Shown here piece after piece: positions 9,010-17,282 of a DNA stretch of 64,000 nt; position 1 is the first letter of the stretch; each line of letters starts with the position of its first letter. The notes beneath the pieces are model-generated. The model was given only the letters and a program-made list of their open reading frames with translations. It had not been told where the DNA came from and ran no database searches. The DNA lies in NCBI GenBank assembly GCA_045430285.1, contig JAILXV010000001.1, positions 558,001-622,000 of the forward strand, read 5' to 3'. The stretch comes from Agarilytica sp045430285. Its GTDB lineage: Bacteria; Pseudomonadota; Gammaproteobacteria; Pseudomonadales; Cellvibrionaceae. Position numbers and translations under genes: made by a program.

Positions 9010-9360
9010 TTACTTCTGCTTTGTTGCTGCGGCCGCTTGAGCTTGGACATCAGCAACAACACCTTGAAGGATTTCGCCACTTTTTTCTTGGGCTTCAGAA
9101 ATCACACCGTATGCATCTTGTGCTGCCGCAAGAATTGTTTCTTGCAAGTTCTGGGCGTAGGCTTTCTGTGCTTCAACTGCGCTGTTCACGTCAGTTTGAG
9201 TCGTTGCACTTTTAGTAAATTCGGTACTCGTGCTTAGCAAGGTTTGAAATAAAGCTGTTTGCTTTTCGGCCAAAGTCTCAAGAGTCTTGACGTTGATATT
9301 AGTGATATCAGTAACAGGCTTAAGCGTTTTTTGTAATTGTTCAGTAATTTGATCGTACAT
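9010..9360 (-). CDS. phasin family protein
   Basis: 116 residues, ATG preceded by a CGGAG ribosome site. It is almost entirely amphipathic helix, with the family pattern LAEKQTALFQTLLSTSTEFTK and a Lys/Gln/Ala-rich end (AQAAAATKQK). Phasins coat polyhydroxyalkanoate granules and stabilise them. No PHA synthase, depolymerase or PhaR gene is in the window, so the call rests on the protein alone; some phasin-like proteins act instead as general chaperones or bind other particles. Confidence 0.8.
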   Translation of the reverse strand: MYDQITEQLQKTLKPVTDITNINVKTLETLAEKQTALFQTLLSTSTEFTKSATTQTDVNSAVEAQKAYAQNLQETILAAAQDAYGVISEAQEKSGEILQGVVADVQAQAAAATKQK

Positions 9361-9612
9361 ATCATAACTCCGGTCTTGGTGTGTTTGCCGCTATGCAGCA
9401 TTTGCTTGACTGGAAGTCTATTATCACAGATGAGATGTGTCAACTCATATTTGTTGCGGCGCAGCAATCCGGTAGATCAAATTGGGATATGACGTGATTC
9501 TGTATATAGCTATTGGAGATAGTATGCGCTGATATGTCCTGGAGGGGGAGCGTGTTTCTGAGGGCCCAGAGAATTTAGAAGTGTTCTGTTGGTAATTATA
9601 ATTTGCAGATGT

Positions 9613-9641
9613 AAAAAGGCCCCGCGATGCGAGGCCTTTTG
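9613..9641 (-). terminator. intrinsic terminator of acnB
   Basis: GGCCTCGC and GCGGGGCC arms with a short ATC loop, flanked by A-rich and T-rich runs on both sides, about 30 bases after the acnB stop on the minus strand. Symmetric enough to work in both directions. Confidence 0.85.
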
Positions 9642-9671
9642 TCTTATCTGATTGGGCAAAGGTTACGTTAA

Positions 9672-12296
9672 CTACACCTTCACGTCTTCAATCTGAACTG
9701 CGCCAATGCGCTTTCCTTCCTCTGCGTTTGCTTGGAACGAGGCGATTTGGTCAAAGTTCAAGTAGCGATACACTTCGCTGGCCATTGGATCTAAGCTCTT
9801 AGCGTATTCCAAGTATTCCACTGGCGTTGGTAATTTACCTAAAATCGCGCCTACAGAGGCAAGCTCTGCAGATGTAAGGTAAACGTTAGCGCCATCGCCT
9901 AAACGGTTAGGGAAGTTACGCGTTGAAGTAGAAAGTACGGTGCTGTTAGGTGCTACACGTGCTTGGTTACCCATGCACAATGAACAGCCTGGCATTTCTG
10001 TACGTGCGCCGGCTTTACCGAAGGTGTTGTAGTAGCCTTCTTCCATTAGCTGGTGCTCATCCATTTTCGTTGGAGGCGCTAACCACAAACGAGTGGCGAT
10101 ACCAGCATTATGTTTCTCTAGCAATTTACCTGCTGCACGGAAGTGACCGATGTTGGTCATACATGAGCCGATGAATACTTCGTCAACATTGTTGCCGGCA
10201 ACTTCAGAAAGCAATTTAGCGTCGTCTGGATCGTTAGGACAGCAAACGATTGGCTCTTTGATGTCATTCAAATCGATCTCGATGATGGCTGCGTATTCTG
10301 CATCTGCATCGCCTTTCATCAATTGTGGGTTAGCCAACCACTCTTCCATCTTACGTGCACGACGCTCAAGGGTACGAGGATCACCGTAGCCGTCTGCGAT
10401 CATTGAGCGCAAGAGAGTAACGTTTGAGGTCATGTACTCAGTCAATGCTTCTTCGCTAAGCTCGATGGTACAACCAGCGGCTGAACGCTCGGCAGATGCA
10501 TCAGATAATTCAAATGCTTGCTCAGCCGTTAAGCCTTTCAAGCCTTCGATCTCGAGTACTCGGCCAGAGAATAGATTTTTCTTACCGGCTTTCTCAACGG
10601 TCAAATGACCTTCTTTGATCGCTTGGTAAGGAATCGCGTGTACTAAGTCACGTAGTGTAATACCTGGTTGCATTTCACCTTTAAAGCGAACCAATACAGA
10701 TTCAGGCATATCCAATGGCATAACGCCGGTTGCTGCAGCGAATGCAACAAGGCCAGAACCTGCAGGAAAGGAGATACCCATTGGGAAACGCGTATGCGAG
10801 TCACCACCAGTACCAACGGTGTCTGGAAGCAACATGCGGTTTAACCAAGAGTGGATAACACCGTCGCCAGGGCGAAGTGAAACACCGCCACGAGTCATGA
10901 TGAAGTCAGGAAGCGTATGTTGTGTGTCGATATCAACAGGCTTTGGATAGGCCGCTGTGTGACAGAAAGACTGCATGGTCAAATCAGCTGAGAAGCCTAA
11001 ACATGCCAAGTCTTTTAGTTCGTCACGGGTCATTGGTCCAGTAGTATCCTGTGAACCAACGGTGGTCATTTTGGGTTCACAGTAGGTGCCAGGGCGGATG
11101 CCTTGGCCTTCAGGAAGACCACATGCACGGCCAACCATTTTCTGAGCCAATGAGAAGCCTTTGCCTGAATCAACAGGTGCTTCTGGTACACGGAATAGAT
11201 CAGCAGTCGGTAAGCCAAGTGATTCACGCGCTTTAGCGGTTAAGCCACGACCAATAATCAAGTTGATACGGCCACCAGCTTGCACTTCGTCAAGCAGTAC
11301 ATCAGATTTCAATGCGAATTCAGAAAGCGTAGAGCCGTCTTCAGCAAGGATTTTGCCGTCGTATGGACGAATTTCAATAACGTCGCCCATGTTGAGCTTT
11401 TCAACGGGCGCTTCGAATACAAGCGCGCCAGCGTCTTCCATTGTGTTGTAGAAGATAGGAGCGACTTTTCCGCCGATACATACACCACCGCCGCGCTTAT
11501 TAGGCACGCCTGGCATATCGTCGCCGAAGAACCACAATACAGAGTTAGTTGCAGACTTACGTGAAGAACCAGTACCAACAACGTCGCCGATAAAGGCTAC
11601 AGGGTGGCCTTTAGTTTTTACTTCGTCGATTTGAGCCATTGGGCCTGTTACGCCATGCTCTTCAGGTGTTAAGCCGTCGCGCGTCATTTTGAACGCGGCA
11701 CGTGCGTGAAGCGGGATGTCTGGGCGGCTCCAAGCGTCTGGTGCTGGAGATAGGTCGTCAGTATTGATCTCGCCAGTCACTTTAAATACTGACATTTTGA
11801 TGCTTTCGGCCACTTTGTCTTTCGTCGTGAACCATTCTGCGTCAGCCCAAGATTGGATAACGGCTTTCGCAAGCTCGTTACCGGCTTTGGCTTTTTCTTC
11901 TACGTCGTAGAAGGCATCAAACATAAGAAGCGTGTGTTTTAATTCTTCAGCGGCTAGTGAGCCGAGTTCTGAGCATTCAAGCAACGAAACCAATGTTTCG
12001 ATGTTGTAACCACCGTGCATGTTGCCCAGTAGTTTAACGGCAGTTTCTTTGTCGATAAGAGGGCTGCTTACTTCGCCTTTTACAAGTGCTGATAAAAAGC
12101 CGGCTTTTACATACGCAGCTTCGTCCACACCAGGAGGAACGCGGTTAGTGATGAGTTCTACGAGTGTCTCTTCTTCGCCTGCTGGTGGCATTTTGAGTAA
12201 CTCGACTAGGGCCGCAACTTGGTCGGCACTAAGGGGTTTTGGGGGGATACCCAAGGCTTCACGTTCTGCTACATGTTCGCGGTAAGCTGCAAGCAC
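9672..12296 (-). CDS. acnB: aconitate hydratase B / 2-methylisocitrate dehydratase
   Basis: 874 residues, close to E. coli AcnB. GTG start with an AGAGG ribosome site eight bases away; N-terminus LAAYREHVAEREALGIPPKP matches the family HEAT-like domain start. The three [4Fe-4S] ligands are C712 (FIGSCMTN), C771 and C774 (PGCSLCMGNQ), positions almost identical to those known in E. coli (710, 769, 772). The GTGSSRKSATNS and GTGGDSHTRF blocks form the active site. It isomerises citrate to isocitrate in the TCA cycle and can hydrate 2-methylaconitate in propionate breakdown. AcnB homologues also bind mRNA when apo. It is monocistronic with its own terminator. Confidence 0.97.
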   Translation of the reverse strand: MLAAYREHVAEREALGIPPKPLSADQVAALVELLKMPPAGEEETLVELITNRVPPGVDEAAYVKAGFLSALVKGEVSSPLIDKETAVKLLGNMHGGYNIETLVSLLECSELGSLAAEELKHTLLMFDAFYDVEEKAKAGNELAKAVIQSWADAEWFTTKDKVAESIKMSVFKVTGEINTDDLSPAPDAWSRPDIPLHARAAFKMTRDGLTPEEHGVTGPMAQIDEVKTKGHPVAFIGDVVGTGSSRKSATNSVLWFFGDDMPGVPNKRGGGVCIGGKVAPIFYNTMEDAGALVFEAPVEKLNMGDVIEIRPYDGKILAEDGSTLSEFALKSDVLLDEVQAGGRINLIIGRGLTAKARESLGLPTADLFRVPEAPVDSGKGFSLAQKMVGRACGLPEGQGIRPGTYCEPKMTTVGSQDTTGPMTRDELKDLACLGFSADLTMQSFCHTAAYPKPVDIDTQHTLPDFIMTRGGVSLRPGDGVIHSWLNRMLLPDTVGTGGDSHTRFPMGISFPAGSGLVAFAAATGVMPLDMPESVLVRFKGEMQPGITLRDLVHAIPYQAIKEGHLTVEKAGKKNLFSGRVLEIEGLKGLTAEQAFELSDASAERSAAGCTIELSEEALTEYMTSNVTLLRSMIADGYGDPRTLERRARKMEEWLANPQLMKGDADAEYAAIIEIDLNDIKEPIVCCPNDPDDAKLLSEVAGNNVDEVFIGSCMTNIGHFRAAGKLLEKHNAGIATRLWLAPPTKMDEHQLMEEGYYNTFGKAGARTEMPGCSLCMGNQARVAPNSTVLSTSTRNFPNRLGDGANVYLTSAELASVGAILGKLPTPVEYLEYAKSLDPMASEVYRYLNFDQIASFQANAEEGKRIGAVQIEDVKV

Positions 12297-12622
12297 TGTA
12301 ATTTCCTCTAGATGATGGTGGGGGCCGGTAAATCAGGCCGATAAAAGGATGGGACGGCGTACATTTGGCTTTGTGGGCACTGTACAGTCTCCCAAGGCGG
12401 GCGAATTCTACCGCAACGCCACATTGGTGTTAAGTTTGCCTAGCGAATAATCGGAATAATCTGGCGTTATGGCGCGTGAGCGTCGATGAATTTGGTATAC
12501 TGCACGGATTAAGTGCATAGGCGTAGCCTGATTTTAGCCAAATCTAAGATAGTCGCCACTTTTGATTCCCTTTAGGTAAATCAAAGCTCAAATTTGACCC
12601 CAGTCCTATCCGTGATGAGTGC
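12297..12622. other. divergent promoter region between acnB and the DUF1289 gene
   Basis: 326 bases with no gene-like frame. It holds the acnB leader on the minus side and a candidate extended -10 promoter on the plus side at 12493-12501. The stretch just before the DUF1289 start (about 12540-12620) shows no clear ribosome site. Confidence 0.5.
12493..12501 (+). promoter_or_regulatory. candidate extended -10 promoter for DUF1289-miaE
   Basis: TATACT at 12496-12501 is preceded by TTTGG, giving an imperfect TGN-type extended -10. No good -35 hexamer lies 16-18 bases upstream. The transcript would have a leader of over 100 bases. Confidence 0.3.
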
Positions 12623-13105
12623 GTGAAAACTATTCCCAAGAGAAAAAGCCCTGAGAAACCTGTTAAATCTCCGTGTATTGGTGTGTGTTCTACCGGTATT
12701 GGTGATTCTGTATGTCGAGGTTGTAAGCGTTACTGTCATGAGATTATTCATTGGAATGCTTATTCTGGTGATGAAAAGCGCGCAATTTTAGAGCGTGTTG
12801 ATGTCTTGCTTTCTCAGGTGGTGAAAGCCAAATTGACGATCGAAGACGAAGATTTGTTGAAGCGGCAAATGTCGCTACAAAAGATCCGACACGATAGTTC
12901 TTCTCAGCCTTATTCTTGGGTGTTCGAGCTGTTGAAAGTAGGCGCTAGCCAAATTGAAGATTTAAGGGATTTTGGGTGTTCAGTGTTACCCGAATTCGCG
13001 TCCATGAGTATGTCTGATTTACGCGATAGTATCGATGAAGATTTTTACGTGTTATCCAGTGTGCATTATCAACGTTATTTTGAAGTGAATCCCCCTCAAT
13101 CATGA
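12623..13105 (+). CDS. DUF1289 family protein
   Basis: 160 residues, GTG start; no strong ribosome site. The DUF1289 module is at residues 15-60: SPCIGVCSTGIGDSVCRGC carries four Cys (CxxxC...CxxC), likely a zinc or Fe-S site, followed by EIIHWNAYSGDEKRAI. Most DUF1289 proteins are only 60-90 residues; here a further 100-residue C-terminal extension of mixed helix has no family I can name. The stop overlaps the start of miaE by four bases (ATGA), so the two are translated together, suggesting a link with tRNA modification. Confidence 0.85.
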   Translation: MKTIPKRKSPEKPVKSPCIGVCSTGIGDSVCRGCKRYCHEIIHWNAYSGDEKRAILERVDVLLSQVVKAKLTIEDEDLLKRQMSLQKIRHDSSSQPYSWVFELLKVGASQIEDLRDFGCSVLPEFASMSMSDLRDSIDEDFYVLSSVHYQRYFEVNPPQS

Positions 13106-13710
13106 AAACTATTAATGAATTCCTTTTGTGTGAAACGCCTGATGCATGGATACAGGAGGCGCTGAAGCACCCAGAGATAATGCTAATCGATCATGCAAAC
13201 TGCGAGAAAAAGGCGGCAGGTACTGCGCTCAATCTAATGTATCGCTACGTCGATAACTTTGAGTTGCTGAATAAGATGTCTCGCTTGGCGAGAGAGGAGC
13301 TTCGGCATTTTGAGCAGGTGATTGCGATCATGGAGGCTCGATGCATTGAATATAAGCAGATTACGGCAAGTCGTTATGCGGCGGATTTGCGCAAACCTGT
13401 ACGAACTTTTGAACCTGCTCGTTTGATTGATACATTGGTTGTTGGCGCAATCATTGAAGCCCGCTCATGCGAGCGTTTTGAGAAGTTAGCCCCTCATTTG
13501 GATGAGGAGCTAGAGAGATTTTATACCTCGCTACTGAAGTCTGAGGCGCGGCATTATCAGGATTATCTTACTTTGGCGGAGAAAGCCGCGGGTGGTGAGT
13601 CGATTCAGGATAGGGTTGATCTGTTTTTGGCGCGCGATAAGGAGTTGGTGGAGTCTGGAGATAGTGATTTTCGGTTTCATTCTGGGGTTGTTGGGATGTC
13701 TGAAGCTTAA
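13102..13710 (+). CDS. miaE: tRNA-(ms2io6A37)-hydroxylase MiaE
   Basis: 202 residues, overlapping the DUF1289 gene by ATGA. MiaE is a ferritin-like di-iron monooxygenase that hydroxylates the isopentenyl group of ms2i6A37 in tRNAs reading UNN codons. The diiron ligands are visible as two ExxH pairs: EELRHFEQV and SEARHYQDY, together with the single Glu in DHANCEKKAAG and the Glu in EARSCERF. Length and order match the family. The hydroxylation requires oxygen, so the host is aerobic at least in part. Its upstream partners miaA and miaB are not in the window. Confidence 0.95.
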   Translation: MKTINEFLLCETPDAWIQEALKHPEIMLIDHANCEKKAAGTALNLMYRYVDNFELLNKMSRLAREELRHFEQVIAIMEARCIEYKQITASRYAADLRKPVRTFEPARLIDTLVVGAIIEARSCERFEKLAPHLDEELERFYTSLLKSEARHYQDYLTLAEKAAGGESIQDRVDLFLARDKELVESGDSDFRFHSGVVGMSEA

Positions 13711-13783
13711 AAACGGCGATTGCCAAGCATTGGTGGTTATCCTCCGTGTTGTGATATTTGTTTCTGTATCACGGTTTCTAGGC

Positions 13784-13888
13784 GTTAATCGCTAGGGTGG
13801 TATTTCAAAAAACACATTGATCCATCCCTGGAGTTTCGGCGATTCTTCCTGAATCGACGATTTTTAAAATACCACCCTAGCGATTAAC
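13784..13888. repeat. hairpin repeat, copy 1 (long arms around a shared palindromic core)
   Basis: Perfect 22-bp inverted arms at 13784-13805 and 13867-13888 enclose a 61-base loop. The loop contains a second palindrome CGATTC-ttcct-GAATCG (13840-13856) within AGTTTCGGCGATTC...GAATCGACGATTTTT. The same core occurs in two more copies between glnS and cysS, with different outer arms. It sits between convergent miaE and lpxH. It has no coding potential and no recognisable transposase ends. Confidence 0.85.
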
Positions 13889-13938
13889 TCGGATTTTGGC
13901 AGAGTGATGTTTATTGCTGTTTTAAATAAGAAGGGGGG

Positions 13939-14679
13939 TTAGGTAATTTGAAACTCAATGAGTTCTAGCCCGTTAGGATCAGCTCTCAAATACCAACCTG
14001 TCTTCCCCCAATCCCCCAAGACAAATCGTTCCGATGCTTCTCCATCGATTTTGAGGGAATGTTTCGCGGGCCGATGCGTATGCCCATGAATCATTTTGTG
14101 AACCTTGTGTCGTCTAAAAGTGGCCGAAACAGTCTCTTCAGCGACATCCATAATAACGGCCGGTTTGTTTTTGTGTGCTTTTATACTTCGGTATCTCATG
14201 TAGGCCGCGATAAGCTTTCTAAGCCATAACGGATAGGCCAACATTTTGTTTTGCCAAGCAGGATTTCGCACCTTTTTTCGAAACGCCTGATAGTCTACAT
14301 CGTCCGTACAGAGCTGGTCGCCGTGAAGGAGCAAAACAGAACTTCCATACAAATCAATTACTTGCTCTTCAGGTAATAATATAACGTTTGCCTGTTGGGC
14401 GAATTTTTCACCAATAAGAAAGTCCCGATTGCCGTGAGTAAAGTAAATGGGCGTACCGTCATTAGCTCGGTGTTTAAGTGCTGATTTAATATCAGTAGCA
14501 AGGGCGGAGTTGTCGTCGTCGCCGATCCAGGCATCAAAAAAATCACCAAGAATATAGATCGCTTTGGCGTCGTTGGCGGTATTGAATAGAAAATCTTTAA
14601 AGGCCGCAGTTAATTCTGGGCGTGAGATCTCCAGGTGGAGATCAGAAATAAAATAGGTGGGAGATTGGTCTGCTGTCAT
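13939..14679 (-). CDS. lpxH: UDP-2,3-diacylglucosamine diphosphatase
   Basis: 246 residues with the full calcineurin-like metallophosphoesterase set: SDLHLE, GDFFDAWIGDD, GNRDFLIG, LLHGDQLCTDD and GHTHRPA. LpxH hydrolyses UDP-2,3-diacylglucosamine to lipid X in lipid A synthesis at the inner face of the membrane, using Mn2+. It follows ppiB by 59 bases on the same strand, the same pairing as in Pseudomonas. It is convergent with miaE across hairpin repeat 1. Confidence 0.95.
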   Translation of the reverse strand: MTADQSPTYFISDLHLEISRPELTAAFKDFLFNTANDAKAIYILGDFFDAWIGDDDNSALATDIKSALKHRANDGTPIYFTHGNRDFLIGEKFAQQANVILLPEEQVIDLYGSSVLLLHGDQLCTDDVDYQAFRKKVRNPAWQNKMLAYPLWLRKLIAAYMRYRSIKAHKNKPAVIMDVAEETVSATFRRHKVHKMIHGHTHRPAKHSLKIDGEASERFVLGDWGKTGWYLRADPNGLELIEFQIT

Positions 14680-14738
14680 TCGAAAAGTGTGCCTTGCGTA
14701 CGCAACTTAAAAGTGAAATAAGAGCAGACCAAGAGGGA

Positions 14739-15230
14739 TTATCCAACCGTTACGTTTTCGATAATAACAGCTTCTGTGGGTACATCCTGGTGGCCGTGGC
14801 TATTACCTGTAGCAACACCTTTAATCTTTTCAACGACATCCATACCGTCAGTCACTTTACCGAAAACGCAGTAGCCCCAACCCTGAGAGTCTTTGCTCTT
14901 GTGGTTAAGGAAGTCATTATCTTTAACATTGATAAAAAACTGACCGCTTGCACTGTGTGGATCCATGGTCCGAGCCATCGCTAAAGTGCCGTTATCGTTA
15001 CTTAGTCCGTTGTCTGCTTCATTCTGGATCGACTCACGAGTCTCTTTTTGATTCATGTCAGCATCAAAACCACCGCCTTGGATCATAAAGTTACTAATCA
15101 CGCGGTGGAAGATTGTACCGTTATAAAAGCCGTCTTCCGCATATTGTTTGAAGTTTGCAGCTGTCTTAGGCGCCTTGTCGAAGTCCAATTCAACTTTGAT
15201 ATCACCAAAATTTGTATGCAAAGTGATCAT
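14739..15230 (-). CDS. ppiB: peptidyl-prolyl cis-trans isomerase B (cyclophilin)
   Basis: 163 residues without a signal peptide, hence the cytoplasmic cyclophilin. Active-site blocks FHRVISNFMIQGG (Arg-Phe-Gln constellation), MARTMDPHSASGQFFIN and GYCVFGKVTDGMDVV are intact. An AAAAAGG stretch precedes the start. It is first in a ppiB-lpxH operon and divergent from glnS. Confidence 0.95.
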   Translation of the reverse strand: MITLHTNFGDIKVELDFDKAPKTAANFKQYAEDGFYNGTIFHRVISNFMIQGGGFDADMNQKETRESIQNEADNGLSNDNGTLAMARTMDPHSASGQFFINVKDNDFLNHKSKDSQGWGYCVFGKVTDGMDVVEKIKGVATGNSHGHQDVPTEAVIIENVTVG

Positions 15231-15299
15231 TTAAAAACCTTTTTTACGAGAATGAGTGTGGGAGTCTGAATCTTGTCTGTGCAGACCTCGCGAGGCGGC

Positions 15300-15305
15300 T
15301 ATAAT
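15300..15305 (+). promoter_or_regulatory. likely glnS promoter -10 box
   Basis: A perfect TATAAT at 15300-15305 faces glnS. TTGTCT (15273-15278) is the nearest -35-like hexamer, but spacing is 21 bases, longer than ideal. A perfect 10-bp palindrome CCTCGCGAGG (15286-15295) lies inside the spacer and could be an operator. Confidence 0.55.
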
Positions 15306-15377
15306 ACGCGCTTCGCCCAGATAGCGAAATACCTGGCCAAGGTGGTCTGAGGGTTTATCTGGAGCAACCTAACAACT

Positions 15378-15392
15378 ATGGCGCAACTATGA
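15378..15392 (+). other. four-codon minigene overlapping the glnS start
   Basis: ATG GCG CAA CTA TGA encodes Met-Ala-Gln-Leu; its TGA overlaps the glnS ATG as ATGA. The only GGAG-like ribosome site (15361-15364) is 13 bases before this ATG but 24 before the glnS ATG. This suggests that glnS may be translated by coupling to the minigene. It contains a Gln codon, but there is no proof that it is translated. Confidence 0.35.
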
Positions 15393-17092
15393 CAGCAGAA
15401 GACAAAGCAGCGGGCGATTCGGCGACAGCTGAGCGACCGCTCAATTTTTTAGAACAATTGGTAAAGTCAGACCTAGAAAGTGGCAATGTAGAGCGTTTGG
15501 TCACGCGCTTTCCGCCAGAACCGAACGGTTACCTGCATATAGGGCATGCAAAGTCGATTTGCCTAAACTTTGGGCTCGCCGAGACATTTGGTGGTCAATG
15601 TAACCTTCGTTTTGATGATACCAACCCTGAAAAAGAAGAAATGGCGTATGTTGAGGCAATTAAAAAGGATGTGAGTTGGCTCGGGTTTACCTGGGCGGGC
15701 GATGTTAGATATGCGTCTAGCTATTTCGATACCTTGTATGAGTGGGCTCAGCATTTAGTAAAAGAGGGCAAGGCTTATGTGTGCGAGCTAAGTCCAGATG
15801 AGGCGCGTGAGTATCGTGGCACATTGAAAGCGCCTGGTCGCAACTCTCCTTATCGAGATCGTCCTGCAGACGAAAGCCTGCGATTACTCGAAGAAATGCG
15901 TACGGGTGCTCAAGACGAAGGCAGTATGGTACTGCGCGCCAAGATTGATATGTCAAACGGCAACATTAATATGCGCGATCCGATTTTGTATCGTATCCGT
16001 AAGCAAACGCATCACCAGACAGGTGATAAATGGAGTATTTACCCCACGTATGATTTTGCCCATGGTCAAGAAGACGCGATAGAAGGCGTCACACATTCTA
16101 TTTGTACCTTGGAGTTTGCTGATCACCGTCCCTTGTACAATTGGTTTGTTGAAAACTTGCCTGTGCCAAGTGTGCCTCATCAATATGAATTCGGGCGCTT
16201 AAATCTAAATTACACGGTAACGTCAAAGCGTAAACTTAAAATGTTGGTGGATGAGCAGCATGTTGATGGCTGGGATGATCCCCGTATGCCCACTATTGCG
16301 GGTTATCGTCGTCGCGGCTACACACCAGCTTCTCTTAGAAAATTTTGTGAAATGATCGGAGTAACTAAGTCGGATGGTGTTGTCGATGTTGCGATGTTGG
16401 AACATGCTATTCGCGATGATTTAGATAAAAATGCACCGCGAGCAATGTGTGTATTACGACCACTTAAAGTAGTGTTAACGAATTACGATGAAGGTAAAAC
16501 AGAGACGCTGACTGCACCTGGACATCCTAATCGAGATGATTTGCCTCAGCGCACGATGACGTTTAGCCGTGAAGTCTTTATCGATCAGGACGATTTTCGT
16601 GAAGAAGCAAATAAAAAGTATAAGCGCTTGGTGTTAGGCAAGCGTGTTCGCTTACGCAACGCCTATGTAATTGAGGCAGATGAGGCAATAAAAGATGATG
16701 CGGGTAATATTATTGAAGTTCGTGCGCGTGTGATCGAAAATACTTTGGGTAATAATCCAGAAGATGGCATAAAGCCTAAAGGTGTTATTCAGTGGGTGGA
16801 TGCAAAAGATCATGCGACTTTCGAAGTGCGTTTGTATGATCGTTTATTTACTGAGGCTTCCCCAGATAAAGGCGAGGGTGATTTCCTCTCATACTTAAAC
16901 CCAGAAAGTTTAGTTGTTCTAGATCGTTGTGTTGGCGAAAAAGGGCTTTCTGATGTTCAGCCTGGTGATAGTTTTCAGTTTGAAAGAGAAGGGTACTTTT
17001 GTCGTGATGATTCAGCTTCCTCTCAAGGTAATCTAGTTTTTAATCGAACAATTGGTTTGCGAGATTCATGGGCTAAAGAGAAAAACAAATAG
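15389..17092 (+). CDS. glnS: glutaminyl-tRNA synthetase
   Basis: 567 residues, class I synthetase. The HIGH motif is at 50-53 in GYLHIGHAKS, the second signature appears as VTSKRKLKML, and the insertion and two C-terminal beta-barrel anticodon-binding domains run from about 340 to the end. It charges tRNA-Gln with glutamine directly. Close to the E. coli length (554) with a slightly longer N-terminus. The frame has no alternative upstream NTG before a weak ribosome region, so ATG 15389 is the start. It is followed by two hairpin repeats and then cysS. Confidence 0.97.
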   Translation: MTAEDKAAGDSATAERPLNFLEQLVKSDLESGNVERLVTRFPPEPNGYLHIGHAKSICLNFGLAETFGGQCNLRFDDTNPEKEEMAYVEAIKKDVSWLGFTWAGDVRYASSYFDTLYEWAQHLVKEGKAYVCELSPDEAREYRGTLKAPGRNSPYRDRPADESLRLLEEMRTGAQDEGSMVLRAKIDMSNGNINMRDPILYRIRKQTHHQTGDKWSIYPTYDFAHGQEDAIEGVTHSICTLEFADHRPLYNWFVENLPVPSVPHQYEFGRLNLNYTVTSKRKLKMLVDEQHVDGWDDPRMPTIAGYRRRGYTPASLRKFCEMIGVTKSDGVVDVAMLEHAIRDDLDKNAPRAMCVLRPLKVVLTNYDEGKTETLTAPGHPNRDDLPQRTMTFSREVFIDQDDFREEANKKYKRLVLGKRVRLRNAYVIEADEAIKDDAGNIIEVRARVIENTLGNNPEDGIKPKGVIQWVDAKDHATFEVRLYDRLFTEASPDKGEGDFLSYLNPESLVVLDRCVGEKGLSDVQPGDSFQFEREGYFCRDDSASSQGNLVFNRTIGLRDSWAKEKNK

Positions 17093-17132
17093 ATATCTCG
17101 AAGTCATTATCTCAAGGTCGTAGATATTTCTT

Positions 17133-17238
17133 GATTGGTGTTCCGGTGTATGGTCAAACATCGTCGATTCATGGATGAATCGCCGAAACTATATGGACAT
17201 ATTTATGTGGTGTTTGGCCATACACCGGAATATCAATC
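17133..17238. repeat. hairpin repeat, copy 2
   Basis: Arms of 28 bases at 17133-17160 and 17211-17238 match at 25 positions; all three mismatches become G-U wobble pairs in plus-strand RNA. The 50-base loop carries, on the minus strand, the shared core AGTTTCGGCGATTC-atccat-GAATCGACGA (inner palindrome 17165-17182). It lies 41 bases after the glnS stop. Confidence 0.85.
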
Positions 17239-17282
17239 TACTCGAGGTCGTGACTTTTGGGTTGTGAGGGCTTCGATACGGC

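Noticed and set aside
10150..12285. Several plus-strand frames of 60-96 codons opposite acnB
   Set aside because: Antisense shadows of a strongly conserved gene.
13784..13888. Hairpin with GTTAATC/GATTAAC ends, considered as an integron attC site
   Set aside because: The ends do not fit GTTRRRY/RYYYAAC, and there is no integrase or cassette array.
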